64,000 bases of DNA from Candidatus Nanoarchaeia archaeon (GCA_028718805.1 JAQUKY010000004.1:1-64000), one strand, 5' to 3'; counted from the first letter of the stretch, positions 8,441 through 16,716 are shown. The notes: generated by a model from the letters alone, not told the origin. Program-made: numbers and translations.

Positions 8441-9328
8441 TTATCTCCATTTCAACATCTCATTATAAAATGCTTCTGCTTGTTTTTTATCAAATTCATC
8501 AGGGTCTCCTATACATTTTGTTTCTATGAAATTTTTGTTTTCATCATATGTATTCCATATTACATATTTGTAGGTTTTTCCGATATCTCCTTCTTTGGAG
8601 ATTATGGTTTTTTCAACATATGCATTAACACTACCTATTCCCAAAATACTTGTATACCCGCCGCAATAATACTTATTTAGGTTTTCGCCTTCTTTGGTTC
8701 CTTTTCTACAAGTTGCCTGACCTTTAATTGACCAACCGTCATAAGTTCCTCTTATATTTCCAACTGTTCCATCAAAACTATTGTAATTATAAAAATTTAT
8801 TGGAACATCAATCTGTGGACAGGTGTTCAAATTTTTAGATAGTCCTTTCAAATTAATAGCAGAGAAATTTATATCAGCATTGATAGGATTAAATTTTTGA
8901 AATTCTACTTTTTCATAGGATTCAATTACCGAATTAACAACTTTATCTTGATTTAAGAAGGCAAAGAGAAGTAATAAAACAATAGCAATAGAGATAATTG
9001 CTTTTATACCATGATTTAATCCTCTAAAAGAATATTTTAAGTTTTTAATTAGATGCCAAGCTTTCCTTAAAATAAAAAAGAGTAAAATAAGTTGTAGTAA
9101 AGAACCAATTTTTATGAAAATTAAAATTATTTGGTTTAATTTATCAACATTAGAATAAACAATCAAAAAAACTAAAATTAAACCTATTAATTTAAGCAAA
9201 TCATGAAAGAACACATTTTTGTTTAATCTGCTGTGTGGATGTTCTTTGTCTATAAACCATTCACAAAAATCATTCCATTTTCTTAAGAAGAAATGCTTTA
9301 TTTTTTCTTTTGTTTGGTTCTCTTCCAT
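8441..9328 (-). CDS. Membrane protein with extracytoplasmic C-terminal domain
   Basis: 295 residues. The cytoplasmic N-terminus is about 45 residues. Three hydrophobic helices follow around residues 48-66, 70-90 and 108-125. The remaining 165 residues form a soluble domain with four cysteines (including CPQIDV and YYCGGYTS) that is probably outside the cell. No known family is recognised. Its neighbour at 9356-9922 also has a membrane anchor plus a cysteine-containing outer domain, so the two may work together on the cell surface. Confidence 0.6.
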   Translation of the reverse strand: MEENQTKEKIKHFFLRKWNDFCEWFIDKEHPHSRLNKNVFFHDLLKLIGLILVFLIVYSNVDKLNQIILIFIKIGSLLQLILLFFILRKAWHLIKNLKYSFRGLNHGIKAIISIAIVLLLLFAFLNQDKVVNSVIESYEKVEFQKFNPINADINFSAINLKGLSKNLNTCPQIDVPINFYNYNSFDGTVGNIRGTYDGWSIKGQATCRKGTKEGENLNKYYCGGYTSILGIGSVNAYVEKTIISKEGDIGKTYKYVIWNTYDENKNFIETKCIGDPDEFDKKQAEAFYNEMLKWR

Positions 9329-9355
9329 TTTATTTTTTATTTCTTGTAAACTCTT

Positions 9356-9922
9356 TCAACAACCAGACATTGTTTTAGAGTAAGAAGTTAATTCTCCAGA
9401 TTTATCACAAAAGGCAACCGCACTTACAGTAGTTCCCATCTCCATGTTTATTCCTTTATATGCAATTAAAATTAGGGGTAATTTATTATTACAATCTCCT
9501 CCGCAGTACACATTAAGAAACACTGAAACATCAGTAATAGGAATTGCAAAGGTTGACCAAGTTTTAAAAAAATCTGCAGCACCATCTAAAGTTTCAAATT
9601 TTTCCATTTTAATTAAGGTGTATTTTCTATTATATTTTTGGTCTACTATGTCATTGCATTCATTAAAGGCACTTCTGCATTGAGTTATAAGAGTATCTTC
9701 TGCTGGTTTATTTTGAGAAGATTGAGAAGCGGAGGAGGGATTTGTATTTACATTTGAAGGAGTATTAGCATTAGAAGATGTAGGAGTGGTGTTAATATTA
9801 TTGCTTGCTCCTTCATTAGTTCCTAATTTTTCGGTATCTTTTAAATACATAAAAACAACAATCCCAATTAAGACTATTAATGTAACTATAAAAAGTCCCT
9901 TCCAGTTTATTTTATCTTCCAT
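9356..9922 (-). CDS. Membrane-anchored protein with Ser/Thr/Asn linker
   Basis: 188 residues. One N-terminal membrane helix (about 8-25) is followed by a 40-residue low-complexity linker rich in N, T, S and P. The outer domain has about 110 residues and six cysteines (CRSAFNEC, YCGGDCNN, and single ones near the end), which suggests disulfide bonds. The linker type is typical of glycosylated surface stalks. Function unknown; same strand and spacing as the other element membrane genes. Confidence 0.6.
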   Translation of the reverse strand: MEDKINWKGLFIVTLIVLIGIVVFMYLKDTEKLGTNEGASNNINTTPTSSNANTPSNVNTNPSSASQSSQNKPAEDTLITQCRSAFNECNDIVDQKYNRKYTLIKMEKFETLDGAADFFKTWSTFAIPITDVSVFLNVYCGGDCNNKLPLILIAYKGINMEMGTTVSAVAFCDKSGELTSYSKTMSGC

Positions 9923-9953
9923 CTTGTATATTTAATCTAATTCTATTTAAAAA

Positions 9954-10400
9954 TTATACCATTTGTGGTATAAAATGAACTAATGCTAAAATGATTAAAG
10001 CAAACCACCCAAGCATAACCCAAGTGTCTCTATCATCTAAATTTGTGATTGTATAAAAGATTACAAGGATAAGACTATAATAGAAGTATGTATAATAAAT
10101 ACCGTTAATGATTAAATATACTAAATTGTAACCACCCCCCAATCCATAATTTAATGTTGGTATTAAGATACTAAACCAGTCTTTAACACCCCCTATAAAC
10201 AAGTAAGTTAATGAAAAAGTTTGATAATAAACATAATTCAAAACTATTCCGATAATGAAGATAAGTAAAAATTGCATTAAATGAGGTCTTACTTCATCTT
10301 GAATTCTAAAATAAATATATTTTCTTAGAAAATCCTTAAACCTAAAATTTCCTCTTGGATAATGATATGATGAATGTGTTTTTTTTCTAGGAGTATACAT
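9954..10400 (-). CDS. Polytopic membrane protein of integrated element 1
   Basis: 148 residues. A basic N-terminus of about 45 residues is followed by three or four hydrophobic helices. The frame stays open about 93 bases upstream of the ATG without a usable start codon (it reads TLARLKENEKQHNKNK). It overlaps the end of the methyltransferase fragment in another frame. A frameshift linking the two, or a non-ATG start, is possible. No family is recognised. Confidence 0.55.
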   Translation of the reverse strand: MYTPRKKTHSSYHYPRGNFRFKDFLRKYIYFRIQDEVRPHLMQFLLIFIIGIVLNYVYYQTFSLTYLFIGGVKDWFSILIPTLNYGLGGGYNLVYLIINGIYYTYFYYSLILVIFYTITNLDDRDTWVMLGWFALIILALVHFIPQMV

Positions 10401-10482
10401 CTCATCAGGTTCATCATAAGATATTGTTTTGTTTTTATTATGTTGTTTTTCATTTTCTTTTAATCTTGCTAAAGTTAATTTT

Positions 10483-10737
10483 CTAAGTAAGTCCTAAATC
10501 TCTATTCAAAAAATCTTTATATGGCTCTCCAATAACTTCAAATCCTCTTTTCTTTAAATGATTTGCTAACACTCCAGAACCCCAAGCACATTCCCAGATA
10601 ATCCAACCCTTTCTTATAAAAGGCATTAAGCAATTTAAAGCATACTCCGGAGTATAAATCTCATCAGTATGTCCATTCATCAGCAATTTTGGTTTTTTTG
10701 TTTTGTTTTTCATCGTTTCGTTAAGATACCCCCTCAT
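10483..10737 (-). pseudogene. N-terminal fragment of a DNA adenine methyltransferase-like protein
   Basis: 84 residues. The segment DEIYTPEYALNCLMPFI followed by WECAWGSGVLANHL and FEVIG matches the start of phage-type SAM-dependent methyltransferases: the Y-T-P lead-in, then motif I with its glycine-rich loop. The catalytic NPPY-type motif IV is absent because the frame ends too early; complete relatives are roughly twice as long. It could be a broken gene or a short SAM-binding protein. The start overlaps the upstream gene's stop (ATGA). Confidence 0.55.
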
Positions 10738-11021
10738 TTGTGATGCATGAGTATGTTATTTTCTACAATTTTATAATTTAGAATAATACCATGATTTCTT
10801 ACGATTTCTAACATTCCTAAGTCATGAAAAAATAATAATAAATCCCAAATTTGTTTTTTGTTTATTTGTAAAGAACTTCCAAGTTTGTAGTTTATTTTAG
10901 CAAAAGGGATTATTTCTTTATATGGAACTTTGCATGATGCCATCCTCTTTAGAATGATAATATACATACAATTATAGGGCAGACGTAGTTTAAGTTCAAG
11001 AAATTCTTTTTTCATATGCAT
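10734..11021 (-). CDS. Small hypothetical protein, possible winged helix
   Basis: About 95 residues counted from the internal ATG at 11021, which gives the start MHMKKEFLEL. A frame start at 11051 would add ten residues. Helices with the spacing of a winged-helix fold are followed by a beta-hairpin-like segment (LEIVRNHGIILNYKIV), so DNA binding is possible. The ATGA overlap with the methyltransferase fragment suggests coupled translation. Family not recognised. Confidence 0.45.
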   Translation of the reverse strand: MHMKKEFLELKLRLPYNCMYIIILKRMASCKVPYKEIIPFAKINYKLGSSLQINKKQIWDLLLFFHDLGMLEIVRNHGIILNYKIVENNILMHHK

Positions 11022-11265
11022 CTTGAGAAGAAGATTTGTTCTTCTTCTCATCTTTTATTTTTTCGTAAATATTAAACCAGTCAGGATTTCTTATTTCTGG
11101 TAGAATTTTTTCTTTAGGAGAAGAATCTTCTTTAACATACCTCACCTCAACATCAAACTTTTTTTCTTTGTAGGGTTCTCTTGTTATTTTAACACTCGGT
11201 ATTTGAGAGGGTTCTACTTTTTCAAAGAGATTTGTAAATACAACTTTATTTTTTTTCTTTACCAT
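10996..11265 (-). CDS. Small basic hypothetical protein
   Basis: About 89 residues from the ATG at 11265; a GTG at 11298 would give 100. The protein is lysine- and glutamate-rich with no hydrophobic segment, and its end (KKNKSSSQDAYEKR) overlaps the next gene. A TATA-like run TTTTTAAAAAA near 11305-11318 would start transcription close to 11286, which favours the ATG at 11265. Function unknown. Confidence 0.45.
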   Translation of the reverse strand: MVKKKNKVVFTNLFEKVEPSQIPSVKITREPYKEKKFDVEVRYVKEDSSPKEKILPEIRNPDWFNIYEKIKDEKKNKSSSQDAYEKRIS

Positions 11266-11327
11266 TTTATTTAGAAATACATTTAATCCTTTAATCACGT
11301 CTATGCCTTTTTTAAAAACTAAAAGAA

Positions 11328-12506
11328 TTAAACTTTAATTTTTCTTTTAACTAATTCTTGAAATTCAGGGTCTTTAAACAATCTATTCATAAATTCATCT
11401 GCTTCATTTAACTTAATATCTCTTAATATTATGCTCTCAGCCTCTTTTTTATCAAGAGGCAATCCGCATATCTTACAAAATTTATTTGTTACTTCATTAA
11501 TAGCATTACATCTTTCACATTTAATTGGTGCTAATATATTTTTTATTTCCTTTGCTTCAACTTTAACTCCATTTGCTCTGTAAATAGCCTCATCAACATC
11601 CTTTCCCGACATATGCACGTAAACGCTCGCCATTTTTGAGCCCTGCGTCCAGCCAAAATAAGGTTTCATCTGCCCCTCAGTCATAATGCTTGCCATATGT
11701 GTTGCTTGAGAATGTCTAAGTAGGTGACAATAAACTCTCTTCTTTATTCCTGCCCTTTTTGCAGCCTCTTTCAATATTGCAACAATCCTAGCATAACTAA
11801 GATAATGGTTTTTTTGAGAACTATTATACCATAAATTAGCATCGGGATTATTATTTAATGGGTGTCTGTTAATCCATTCTTGAAGATAAGGAGTGCTGCT
11901 TATAACAAGAATTTTGCGAGTTCCAGTTTTTCCTGAGATAGTTAATCTTGCTCCATATTCTTCAAATGAGACTTGTTTTATAGACATCGTGCCTATTTCA
12001 GAAATTCTAGCCCCTGATTCTGCAAGTGTTGATAATAAGGTTTTATCTCTAAGATTATCTGCAGAACGTATAATCTGTTCTATTTCGTCTTGTGTTAAAA
12101 GTTCTTCAGGCAGTTTTTTATGATTTTTAGCAAGACTTGTAGAAATCCATTTTACTTCAGGAGGATATTCTCCTTTTTCCTCAACTCCCCTAATCATTTT
12201 ATACAATTTTCTTATGGCTATCTTAAAACAAACCTTTGTCTCTTCACTATAATCTGTTTGATTCAATTGTGCAATAACTCTTTGTATGTCCTCTTTAGTA
12301 GCCTCTTCAATAAGTTTTTTTAACATAAACACAAATTTTATTGTATAAAATAAATAAGAATCGATTTTTCCTAAACTTATGTTATTGTATAAACAATAAT
12401 CCTTAAATTTTAAAAGAATCTCTCTATTTCTTTCAGAAATATCTTTTGACTCTTTTATCCTTTCCGTTGTTCGTTCTAACCTTCTTTTATAGTTATGTAT
12501 GTCCAT
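11328..12506 (-). CDS. Tyrosine recombinase with C-terminal zinc ribbon (integrase 1)
   Basis: 392 residues. A helical SAM-like core-binding domain (about 60-130) precedes the catalytic domain. Catalytic residues visible are Arg167 (ESGARISE), a lysine in SGKTGTRK, His261 and Arg264 (HLLRH), Trp286 in the usual histidine position (FGWTQGS) and the nucleophile Tyr296 (VYVHMSG). A C-terminal four-cysteine zinc ribbon (Cys330, 333, 344, 347) is typical of archaeal integrases of this kind. The gene is at the tRNA-proximal end of element 1, pointing away from tRNA-Ser, as expected for an integrase that uses the tRNA 3' end. A ribosome-binding AAGGTG precedes the ATG. Confidence 0.92.
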   Translation of the reverse strand: MDIHNYKRRLERTTERIKESKDISERNREILLKFKDYCLYNNISLGKIDSYLFYTIKFVFMLKKLIEEATKEDIQRVIAQLNQTDYSEETKVCFKIAIRKLYKMIRGVEEKGEYPPEVKWISTSLAKNHKKLPEELLTQDEIEQIIRSADNLRDKTLLSTLAESGARISEIGTMSIKQVSFEEYGARLTISGKTGTRKILVISSTPYLQEWINRHPLNNNPDANLWYNSSQKNHYLSYARIVAILKEAAKRAGIKKRVYCHLLRHSQATHMASIMTEGQMKPYFGWTQGSKMASVYVHMSGKDVDEAIYRANGVKVEAKEIKNILAPIKCERCNAINEVTNKFCKICGLPLDKKEAESIILRDIKLNEADEFMNRLFKDPEFQELVKRKIKV

Positions 12507-12517
12507 TTTTCACCTTT

Positions 12518-12571
12518 TTTTTCATTATTCTACTATATATGCACCCAACCATTATAATCTAGCTAGACTGC
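12518..12571. repeat. 54-bp direct repeat, integrase-proximal copy
   Basis: This 54-base sequence recurs without mismatch at 12598-12651, giving an 80-base period. On the minus strand this copy contains the TATA-like GCATATATAG about 26 bases before the integrase start, so it includes the integrase promoter. It also has an AGTCTAGCTAGAT near-palindrome. Confidence 0.85.
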
Positions 12572-12597
12572 CCTTCATTTCTTGCTTTTTTCTCCAA

Positions 12598-12651
12598 TTT
12601 TTCATTATTCTACTATATATGCACCCAACCATTATAATCTAGCTAGACTGC
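12598..12651. repeat. 54-bp direct repeat, tRNA-proximal copy
   Basis: Identical to 12518-12571. It lies between the integrase promoter and the tRNA attachment site, where recombinases often have arm-type binding sites. It also duplicates the TATA box of the integrase. Confidence 0.85.
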
Positions 12652-12788
12652 TAGACTTTTCAGTATATATTACATTTTTATAAATAACATCTAAGAACGG
12701 CGTACAATTAATTCTAAACGCCCCCAGTCAGTGCTTCGAAAAAGTTAAACGCCCTTTCAAAATTAAGGGTACATAATTTTTTCAAAAC

Positions 12789-12868
12789 GCCGCTGCCCGG
12801 AATCGAACCGGGAGGCCCGTAAAGGCACCGCTCTCAAGGCGGTTGGAGTACCATTGTCCCACAGCGGC
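12789..12868 (-). tRNA. tRNA-Ser (anticodon UGA)
   Basis: About 80 nt, type II tRNA. The acceptor stem GCCGCTG pairs with CAGCGGC. The anticodon stem ACCGC/GCGGT encloses the loop CTTGAGA (anticodon UGA). A short variable arm and the T-arm CCCGG-TTCGATT-CCGGG follow. No CCA is encoded. The 3' end is the attachment site of integrated element 1. Confidence 0.93.
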
Positions 12869-12953
12869 ATAAGGTTCATAGGCTTGATGGATTTTTAAAA
12901 CTTCTTACTGTATCTCTAACTCAAAAGAACTAAGAAAATCTTGGGCAATCATA

Positions 12954-13000
12954 GCTTAATCATCTCATCTGCAAATCTGATAAAAGTTGGATGTTATTGG
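12954..13000 (+). repeat. Interspersed leader element (copy a)
   Basis: Contains CTTAATCATCTCATCTGC followed by AAATCTGATAAAAG, matching the core of the interspersed family described in the findings. It ends about 43 bases before the start of the gene at 13043. The sequence just upstream also holds CTTGGGCAAT, shared with the 110-bp repeat. Confidence 0.5.
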
Positions 13001-13042
13001 AAATACACAAATATTTAAAAGTAATATTTTCAAATAGAAAGA

Positions 13043-13381
13043 ATGGCTGTATTATACCCGGTAATGCTTACACCTCCAAAGTCAGCAAAATTAACAGAGA
13101 AGGTGGAAAGCCTGGATAATTTACTTTTTGCAATTATTTCTTCAGAAGAGATTATAACAACTGCTACGCTTCCAGGAGAATTAGGAGTGAAATATATGAG
13201 AGACATATTGCCCCAATCTGATGAAAAAGAAAGAGCAGCCTGTTTTTCATACGAGTGCCCCATAGAGATTATTGTTTCAGGAAAAGAGATATATAAGGTA
13301 AGAAGTTTAGGAACATCTTTCAGGCAGGAATTTGAAAAAGGGCTTTCTGCTGACTATGCTCAGCAAAAGGCTGTAGAATAA
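13043..13381 (+). CDS. Conserved hypothetical soluble protein
   Basis: 112 residues, mixed alpha/beta, no signal peptide or membrane segment. Segments such as NLLFAIISSEEIITTATLP and CFSYECPIEIIVSGKEIYK look like a compact beta-rich fold. There is a short upstream TATA-like AATATTTAAAAG about 26 bases before the ATG. It is convergent with the ribosomal stalk operon. I do not recognise its family. Confidence 0.65.
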   Translation: MAVLYPVMLTPPKSAKLTEKVESLDNLLFAIISSEEIITTATLPGELGVKYMRDILPQSDEKERAACFSYECPIEIIVSGKEIYKVRSLGTSFRQEFEKGLSADYAQQKAVE

Positions 13382-13438
13382 TTACCTAACTCGCGTTAGG
13401 TTTGCTCTGTTTGTTTTTAAGATTAAATAAAAACAAAA

Positions 13439-13723
13439 TTATCCAAACAGAGCTGATAAACCTTCTGCTGCAGCTTCTCTTTTCTCTTCTTTAGGCTCTT
13501 CAGCTTTTGCTTCTCCTGCACTAGCTGCTGGAGCTGCTGCACTTGCAACAACTGCATTTTCAAGCTCTTTGTCTATGTTGACATCTTTTAAGCTTGCAAT
13601 TAAACTTTTCACTTTTGATTCATCAACTTCTGCACCAGCTGCTTGCATAACTTTCTTTATGTTTTCTTCACTAACTGGTTTTCCAAGCTTGTGCAACAAT
13701 AGAGCTGTGTATACATATTCCAT
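13439..13723 (-). CDS. rpl12: Ribosomal stalk protein P1 (archaeal L12)
   Basis: 94 residues. The N-terminal helical dimerisation domain begins [10 protein letters not shown] and is followed by an Ala/Glu/Lys-rich hinge and the conserved C-terminal GLSALFG. That tail recruits translation factors of the GTPase class. It is the last gene of the uL1-P0-P1 operon, overlapping the P0 stop codon by one base. Length and sequence pattern are typical for archaea. Confidence 0.95.
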   Translation of the reverse strand: MEYVYTALLLHKLGKPVSEENIKKVMQAAGAEVDESKVKSLIASLKDVNIDKELENAVVASAAAPAASAGEAKAEEPKEEKREAAAEGLSALFG

Positions 13724-14556
13724 TATTTAACCTCCTCAGATTTAGTTTGAACATTTTGTGTTGGTTGTAATTTATTCAAGGAACTTCCTTGGTTGTTTGC
13801 TTTTGCCAATAAATATCCAATTGTTTCTCTGCAATAATAGACAATTTTCTGTGCGAATCCTAATGATTTTCCTGCTGCAATCTTTAAGTTGTTTGTTGTT
13901 TCTTCAGAATCAATCTTAATGTTTGTGTATATCTTTTCATCTTTAACATCATATACTGCAACAGGCTCTAATCCAATTGTAAATGGCTTAATGTCTAATT
14001 TCTGCAATAAAGATGCAACAGCAGTAGTTATTTTTTCACCGTTTCTGACAATTACTCTTGGCTGCCTGATGTTTATTTTTCCGTCTTCAACAGATATCTG
14101 GATTCCCAAAGCACCCAGTTCACTGATTGCAGGTCCGGGTGCCAGGCTTGTTGGTCCAGCTTTAACTTCTATCTCTGCATTGGCAATCTGTCCTGCCCTG
14201 GCAAAAACAGGATTTTTATTTTTAGCGAGCAATCTTGCTAATTCAAATCCATCTAAATTAGAAATAGCAAATGCACAGTTGTCCTGAACATGATTTTCCA
14301 TGGGCAATATAGATTCTTTTTTTAATTCTTCAATAGCTCTTATCAAGATATTTTTTTTAGCAACCTGAATATCTGCCTGCTTTCTTATTTCTTTTTTTAT
14401 GCTTTGGAATTGCGGAGAAGGCAGGCTTTTGATTGAGATAATCATAAAAGTTTGTGCATTTTGTATTTTCTCAGCTAATTTTTTAACTGTTTTTTCTTTT
14501 ATTTGATGAGATTCTCTAACTGTTGTCTTTTCTGATTTATTAGCTTTAGATACCAT
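13723..14556 (-). CDS. rplP0: Ribosomal stalk base protein P0 (uL10)
   Basis: 277 residues from the ATG at 14556, two bases after the uL1 stop. An upstream in-frame ATG at 14586 is less likely because it would overlap uL1. The first 120 residues carry the rRNA-binding fold. The insertion domain with [18 protein letters not shown] (near residue 140) is the typical P0 signature. The protein ends in a Q/K/E-rich tail. I do not see the C-terminal GLxxLFG peptide of other archaeal P0 proteins, and the length is shorter than the usual 320-340, so the spine holding P1 dimers may be reduced. Confidence 0.93.
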   Translation of the reverse strand: MVSKANKSEKTTVRESHQIKEKTVKKLAEKIQNAQTFMIISIKSLPSPQFQSIKKEIRKQADIQVAKKNILIRAIEELKKESILPMENHVQDNCAFAISNLDGFELARLLAKNKNPVFARAGQIANAEIEVKAGPTSLAPGPAISELGALGIQISVEDGKINIRQPRVIVRNGEKITTAVASLLQKLDIKPFTIGLEPVAVYDVKDEKIYTNIKIDSEETTNNLKIAAGKSLGFAQKIVYYCRETIGYLLAKANNQGSSLNKLQPTQNVQTKSEEVK

Positions 14557-14558
14557 TT

Positions 14559-15179
14559 TTATACTCTTACTGGCTTGTCCATGCATAATTTAATTAAAAC
14601 ACTTTTGACATTTTCTTCTTTTTTAGGTAACCCTTCAACAATTTTTTTATAAATTACACTAACATTTCTTAAAATTTGTTCATCTGTCAAGGATTGTTTT
14701 CCAATACCTACCTTTACACTGGGTTCTTTGACCCTGACTCTTACATTTGAATTAATTTTTTTGAGAACAGCATTTATTGTTTCTGGGTTTTCAACAGGGA
14801 TTATTCCAAGTTGAGGACTTGGCATTTTTCCTGCAGGGCCTAAAACTCTACCAAAAGCAGTAGCAACAGCCGGCATTAATTTAGCATTTGCAATAAAAAA
14901 GTCATAATCTTTAATAAGTTTTTTCAAATCCTTTTTCTCTTTAAATGCAGGGAATTCCTCTTGTTTAATAGTATCGACTAAATCTGATTTTTTTTCAAAA
15001 AACCCTGCTACCCTTTTTTCTTTAACTTTGTTAGGAACTTCAACAAAGGTGGTAAAAGAATCTTTCTTAACATTGAAATTTTTTAAATTTATAATTAAAT
15101 CTATGGTCTGATCAAAATTCCTTTTCTTATCAGTTTTTCTAATTTCTTTTATTGCCTTCAAAAACTTTTCTTCTTCCAT
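14559..15179 (-). CDS. rpl1: Ribosomal protein uL1
   Basis: 206 residues. The conserved interdomain segment FGRVLGPAGKMPSPQLG is clearly present near residues 109-125, followed by VRVRVKEPSVKVGIG. It forms the L1 stalk of the large subunit and is often an autoregulator of its own mRNA. It is the first gene of a uL1-P0-P1 operon. uL11, which usually precedes uL1 in archaea, is instead about 10 kb away next to Spt5. A leader of roughly 190 bases with a hairpin precedes the gene. Confidence 0.95.
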   Translation of the reverse strand: MEEEKFLKAIKEIRKTDKKRNFDQTIDLIINLKNFNVKKDSFTTFVEVPNKVKEKRVAGFFEKKSDLVDTIKQEEFPAFKEKKDLKKLIKDYDFFIANAKLMPAVATAFGRVLGPAGKMPSPQLGIIPVENPETINAVLKKINSNVRVRVKEPSVKVGIGKQSLTDEQILRNVSVIYKKIVEGLPKKEENVKSVLIKLCMDKPVRV

Positions 15180-15370
15180 TTTGTGTTTTTATTTTATTAT
15201 CGGTAATGTGATAAACGATTTTAAGCTTGGGCAATTATCTTCCAGCTTATGATGATTGCTCATTACTTTTCCGTATTTAACATTACTGGTTTGTTTATTA
15301 TACTAAACTCCTACCTATGCACCTGAATCCAGAAAAAGGATTTCGGTGATGTAGTTGTATTTATATGATA
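15180..15370 (-). promoter_or_regulatory. uL1 operon leader with promoter and hairpin
   Basis: A TATA-like GGTTTAAAAACC (minus strand, near 15388-15400) would start transcription near 15367, leaving about 188 untranslated bases. Within it, 15320-15348 forms an 11-pair hairpin with one mismatch and one wobble and a 7-base loop. A copy of the interspersed leader element lies at 15196-15270. No gene is seen between 15180 and 15515. Confidence 0.5.
15196..15270 (-). repeat. Interspersed leader element (copy b, uL1)
   Basis: On the minus strand it reads a short stem (GCAATCATC paired with GATAATTGC), then CCAAGCTTAAAATCG and TTTATCACATTACCG, ending close to the uL1 start. The stretch CTTGGGCAATT (plus strand) is shared with the 110-bp IS200/IS605-like repeat. 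Confidence 0.5.
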
Positions 15371-15515
15371 AAGCAGGGGTTTTTAAACCTTTTTCTTTGA
15401 CCCTGTTTTTTGGTAATGTTAACCCTATTCAGCTTTGCAGAGGAGATAATTAGGCTTAATGTTAATTGCCATAACTTATCTCGTTTTAGTTTATTATAAA
15501 TATAAATTTTTAGAA

Positions 15516-15962
15516 TTAACTTTTTTCTAACTCTTTTAGATATTCCTTAATCCTCTCGATTGTTTGCGGTATAACGAATTTCTCAATGCTGTTTTCGAAA
15601 ATTTCATTTAGAGAACGATTTTCTGAAAGAGAATATTTGTTTTCAGACTTGTCAATTATCATAGCATCTCTAAGCCTTTTCAGCTGTCTTCTTATATTTG
15701 ATTCTGCAAGCCCCTTTGTTTCAAGAGAATATTTCTTCCTTAACTCTTCTGTTTTCTTCCCAATATCCTCGCTTGTCAGTTTTTCTTTAGTTTTGTTTGC
15801 TTCAATCAAAACCATTAGAATATCAACGATAATATCCCTTGAATCACCCAACTGAAGCAATCCCAAGCTTAGGCAGATTTTCCTTACTAACTCTCTCTTT
15901 TCCAATCCAACAGGCTTTTCATATTTTCTTAATGTAATTTCTGATAATGGAATGTCTTTCAT
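15516..15962 (-). CDS. Winged-helix transcription regulator-like protein
   Basis: 148 residues, highly charged and helical. The middle part (about 50-115) has the helix-turn-helix arrangement of a winged helix (KLTSEDIGKKTEELRKKYS, then GLAESNIRRQLKRLRDAMII, then a short beta wing NKYSLS). The C-terminal 30 residues form an amphipathic helix that could dimerise. It is divergent from the gene cluster starting at 16034. Target genes are unknown. Confidence 0.65.
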   Translation of the reverse strand: MKDIPLSEITLRKYEKPVGLEKRELVRKICLSLGLLQLGDSRDIIVDILMVLIEANKTKEKLTSEDIGKKTEELRKKYSLETKGLAESNIRRQLKRLRDAMIIDKSENKYSLSENRSLNEIFENSIEKFVIPQTIERIKEYLKELEKS

Positions 15963-16033
15963 GTTTTTTTATTTTTATTATTATATCTTTAAGAACAAAA
16001 ATCCTTATAAACATATCTACTATATTCAAAATT

Positions 16034-16366
16034 ATGTCCATCGAGTATAAAGAAGCAGTTGGAGAGTGCAAAAATTTTCAGGTATTCAAAGACAGGATAG
16101 TTTATCATACTCTCACCCCAAATCATTTGGAATTAAAGCTTTTAGACTGGGGTGACGGAAGTTTTGTTGTTGATATGTATTTAAAGTTTAATGAGAAAAA
16201 AAGATCTGGCTTTCTCAGACATGCGAATGGGAGCATATGTCTAGGAAAGATTAATCGCGAAGATGCACTAAAAAAATATGCTTCAATATCTGAGCAAATA
16301 GGAAAAGGAGATTATAAACTAGAAGTTTATGGTGATGGATCTATGGGTATAAAATTAGGAGAATAA
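16034..16366 (+). CDS. Hypothetical protein
   Basis: 110 residues from the ATG at 16034 (MSIEYKEAVG). A TATA-like CTTATAAAC about 26 bases upstream makes this start much better than an upstream in-frame ATG at 15947. The protein is beta-rich and soluble (HLELKLLDWGDGSFVVD; KLEVYGDGSMGIKLG). It is followed after two bases by the gene at 16369, so the two are probably co-expressed. Function unknown. Confidence 0.6.
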   Translation: MSIEYKEAVGECKNFQVFKDRIVYHTLTPNHLELKLLDWGDGSFVVDMYLKFNEKKRSGFLRHANGSICLGKINREDALKKYASISEQIGKGDYKLEVYGDGSMGIKLGE

Positions 16367-16368
16367 AG

Positions 16369-16716
16369 ATGGAACTTGTTGCACTAATCAGTTCAGGAAA
16401 GGGAACTTGGGGGCAGGTTGCAGGGGTTATCAACAGAGGGGAATGGGATAGTATAACTATTGTTGGAAATGATTTTGCAAAAAAATTTACTTCTCAAAAG
16501 GATTTTGAATTTGTTGAGATTGGTTCTGGGGGTATAATTGACATGAAAAACGAAATCTTGGAAAAATTAAAAGGCAAAATAAAAGGAACAGAAGTTGCAT
16601 TAACAATCGCATCAGGAGAAGGAAGAGAGCACATGGCTTTAATTTCTGCTCTTTTGAATTTGCCTGTTGGGATTAGATTCACTGCCTTAACCAAAGACGG
16701 GATTGTTTTTTTGTAA
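16369..16716 (+). CDS. Conserved Rossmann-like hypothetical protein
   Basis: 115 residues with alternating strands and helices. It starts with MELVALISSGKGTWGQVAGV and has a later turn (ALTIASGEGREHMALISALL) where a strand leads into a small-residue loop and a helix. This pattern recalls the ligand-binding loops of CARF-like Rossmann domains, but I cannot confirm that and no CRISPR genes are nearby. It is close-packed between two unknown small genes. Confidence 0.6.
   Translation: MELVALISSGKGTWGQVAGVINRGEWDSITIVGNDFAKKFTSQKDFEFVEIGSGGIIDMKNEILEKLKGKIKGTEVALTIASGEGREHMALISALLNLPVGIRFTALTKDGIVFL

Larger units (their letters stand above)
6861..12798. mobile_element. Integrated element 1 at tRNA-Ser(UGA), about 5.9 kb
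   Basis: An 11-base GC-rich sequence (CGCCGCTGCCC) occurs at 6861-6871. It recurs at 12788-12798, where it is the 3' end of the tRNA-Ser gene plus one flanking base. Between the copies lie only unknown, mostly membrane, genes on the minus strand and a tyrosine recombinase that ends the element next to the tRNA. This is the usual layout of an archaeal element integrated into a tRNA 3' end without destroying the gene. The element carries no recognisable replication protein, capsid or DNA-packaging ATPase. Confidence 0.7.

Noticed and set aside
16369..16716. CRISPR-associated CARF protein
   Set aside because: Only a loose similarity of one loop; no CRISPR or HEPN domain in the gene or around it.
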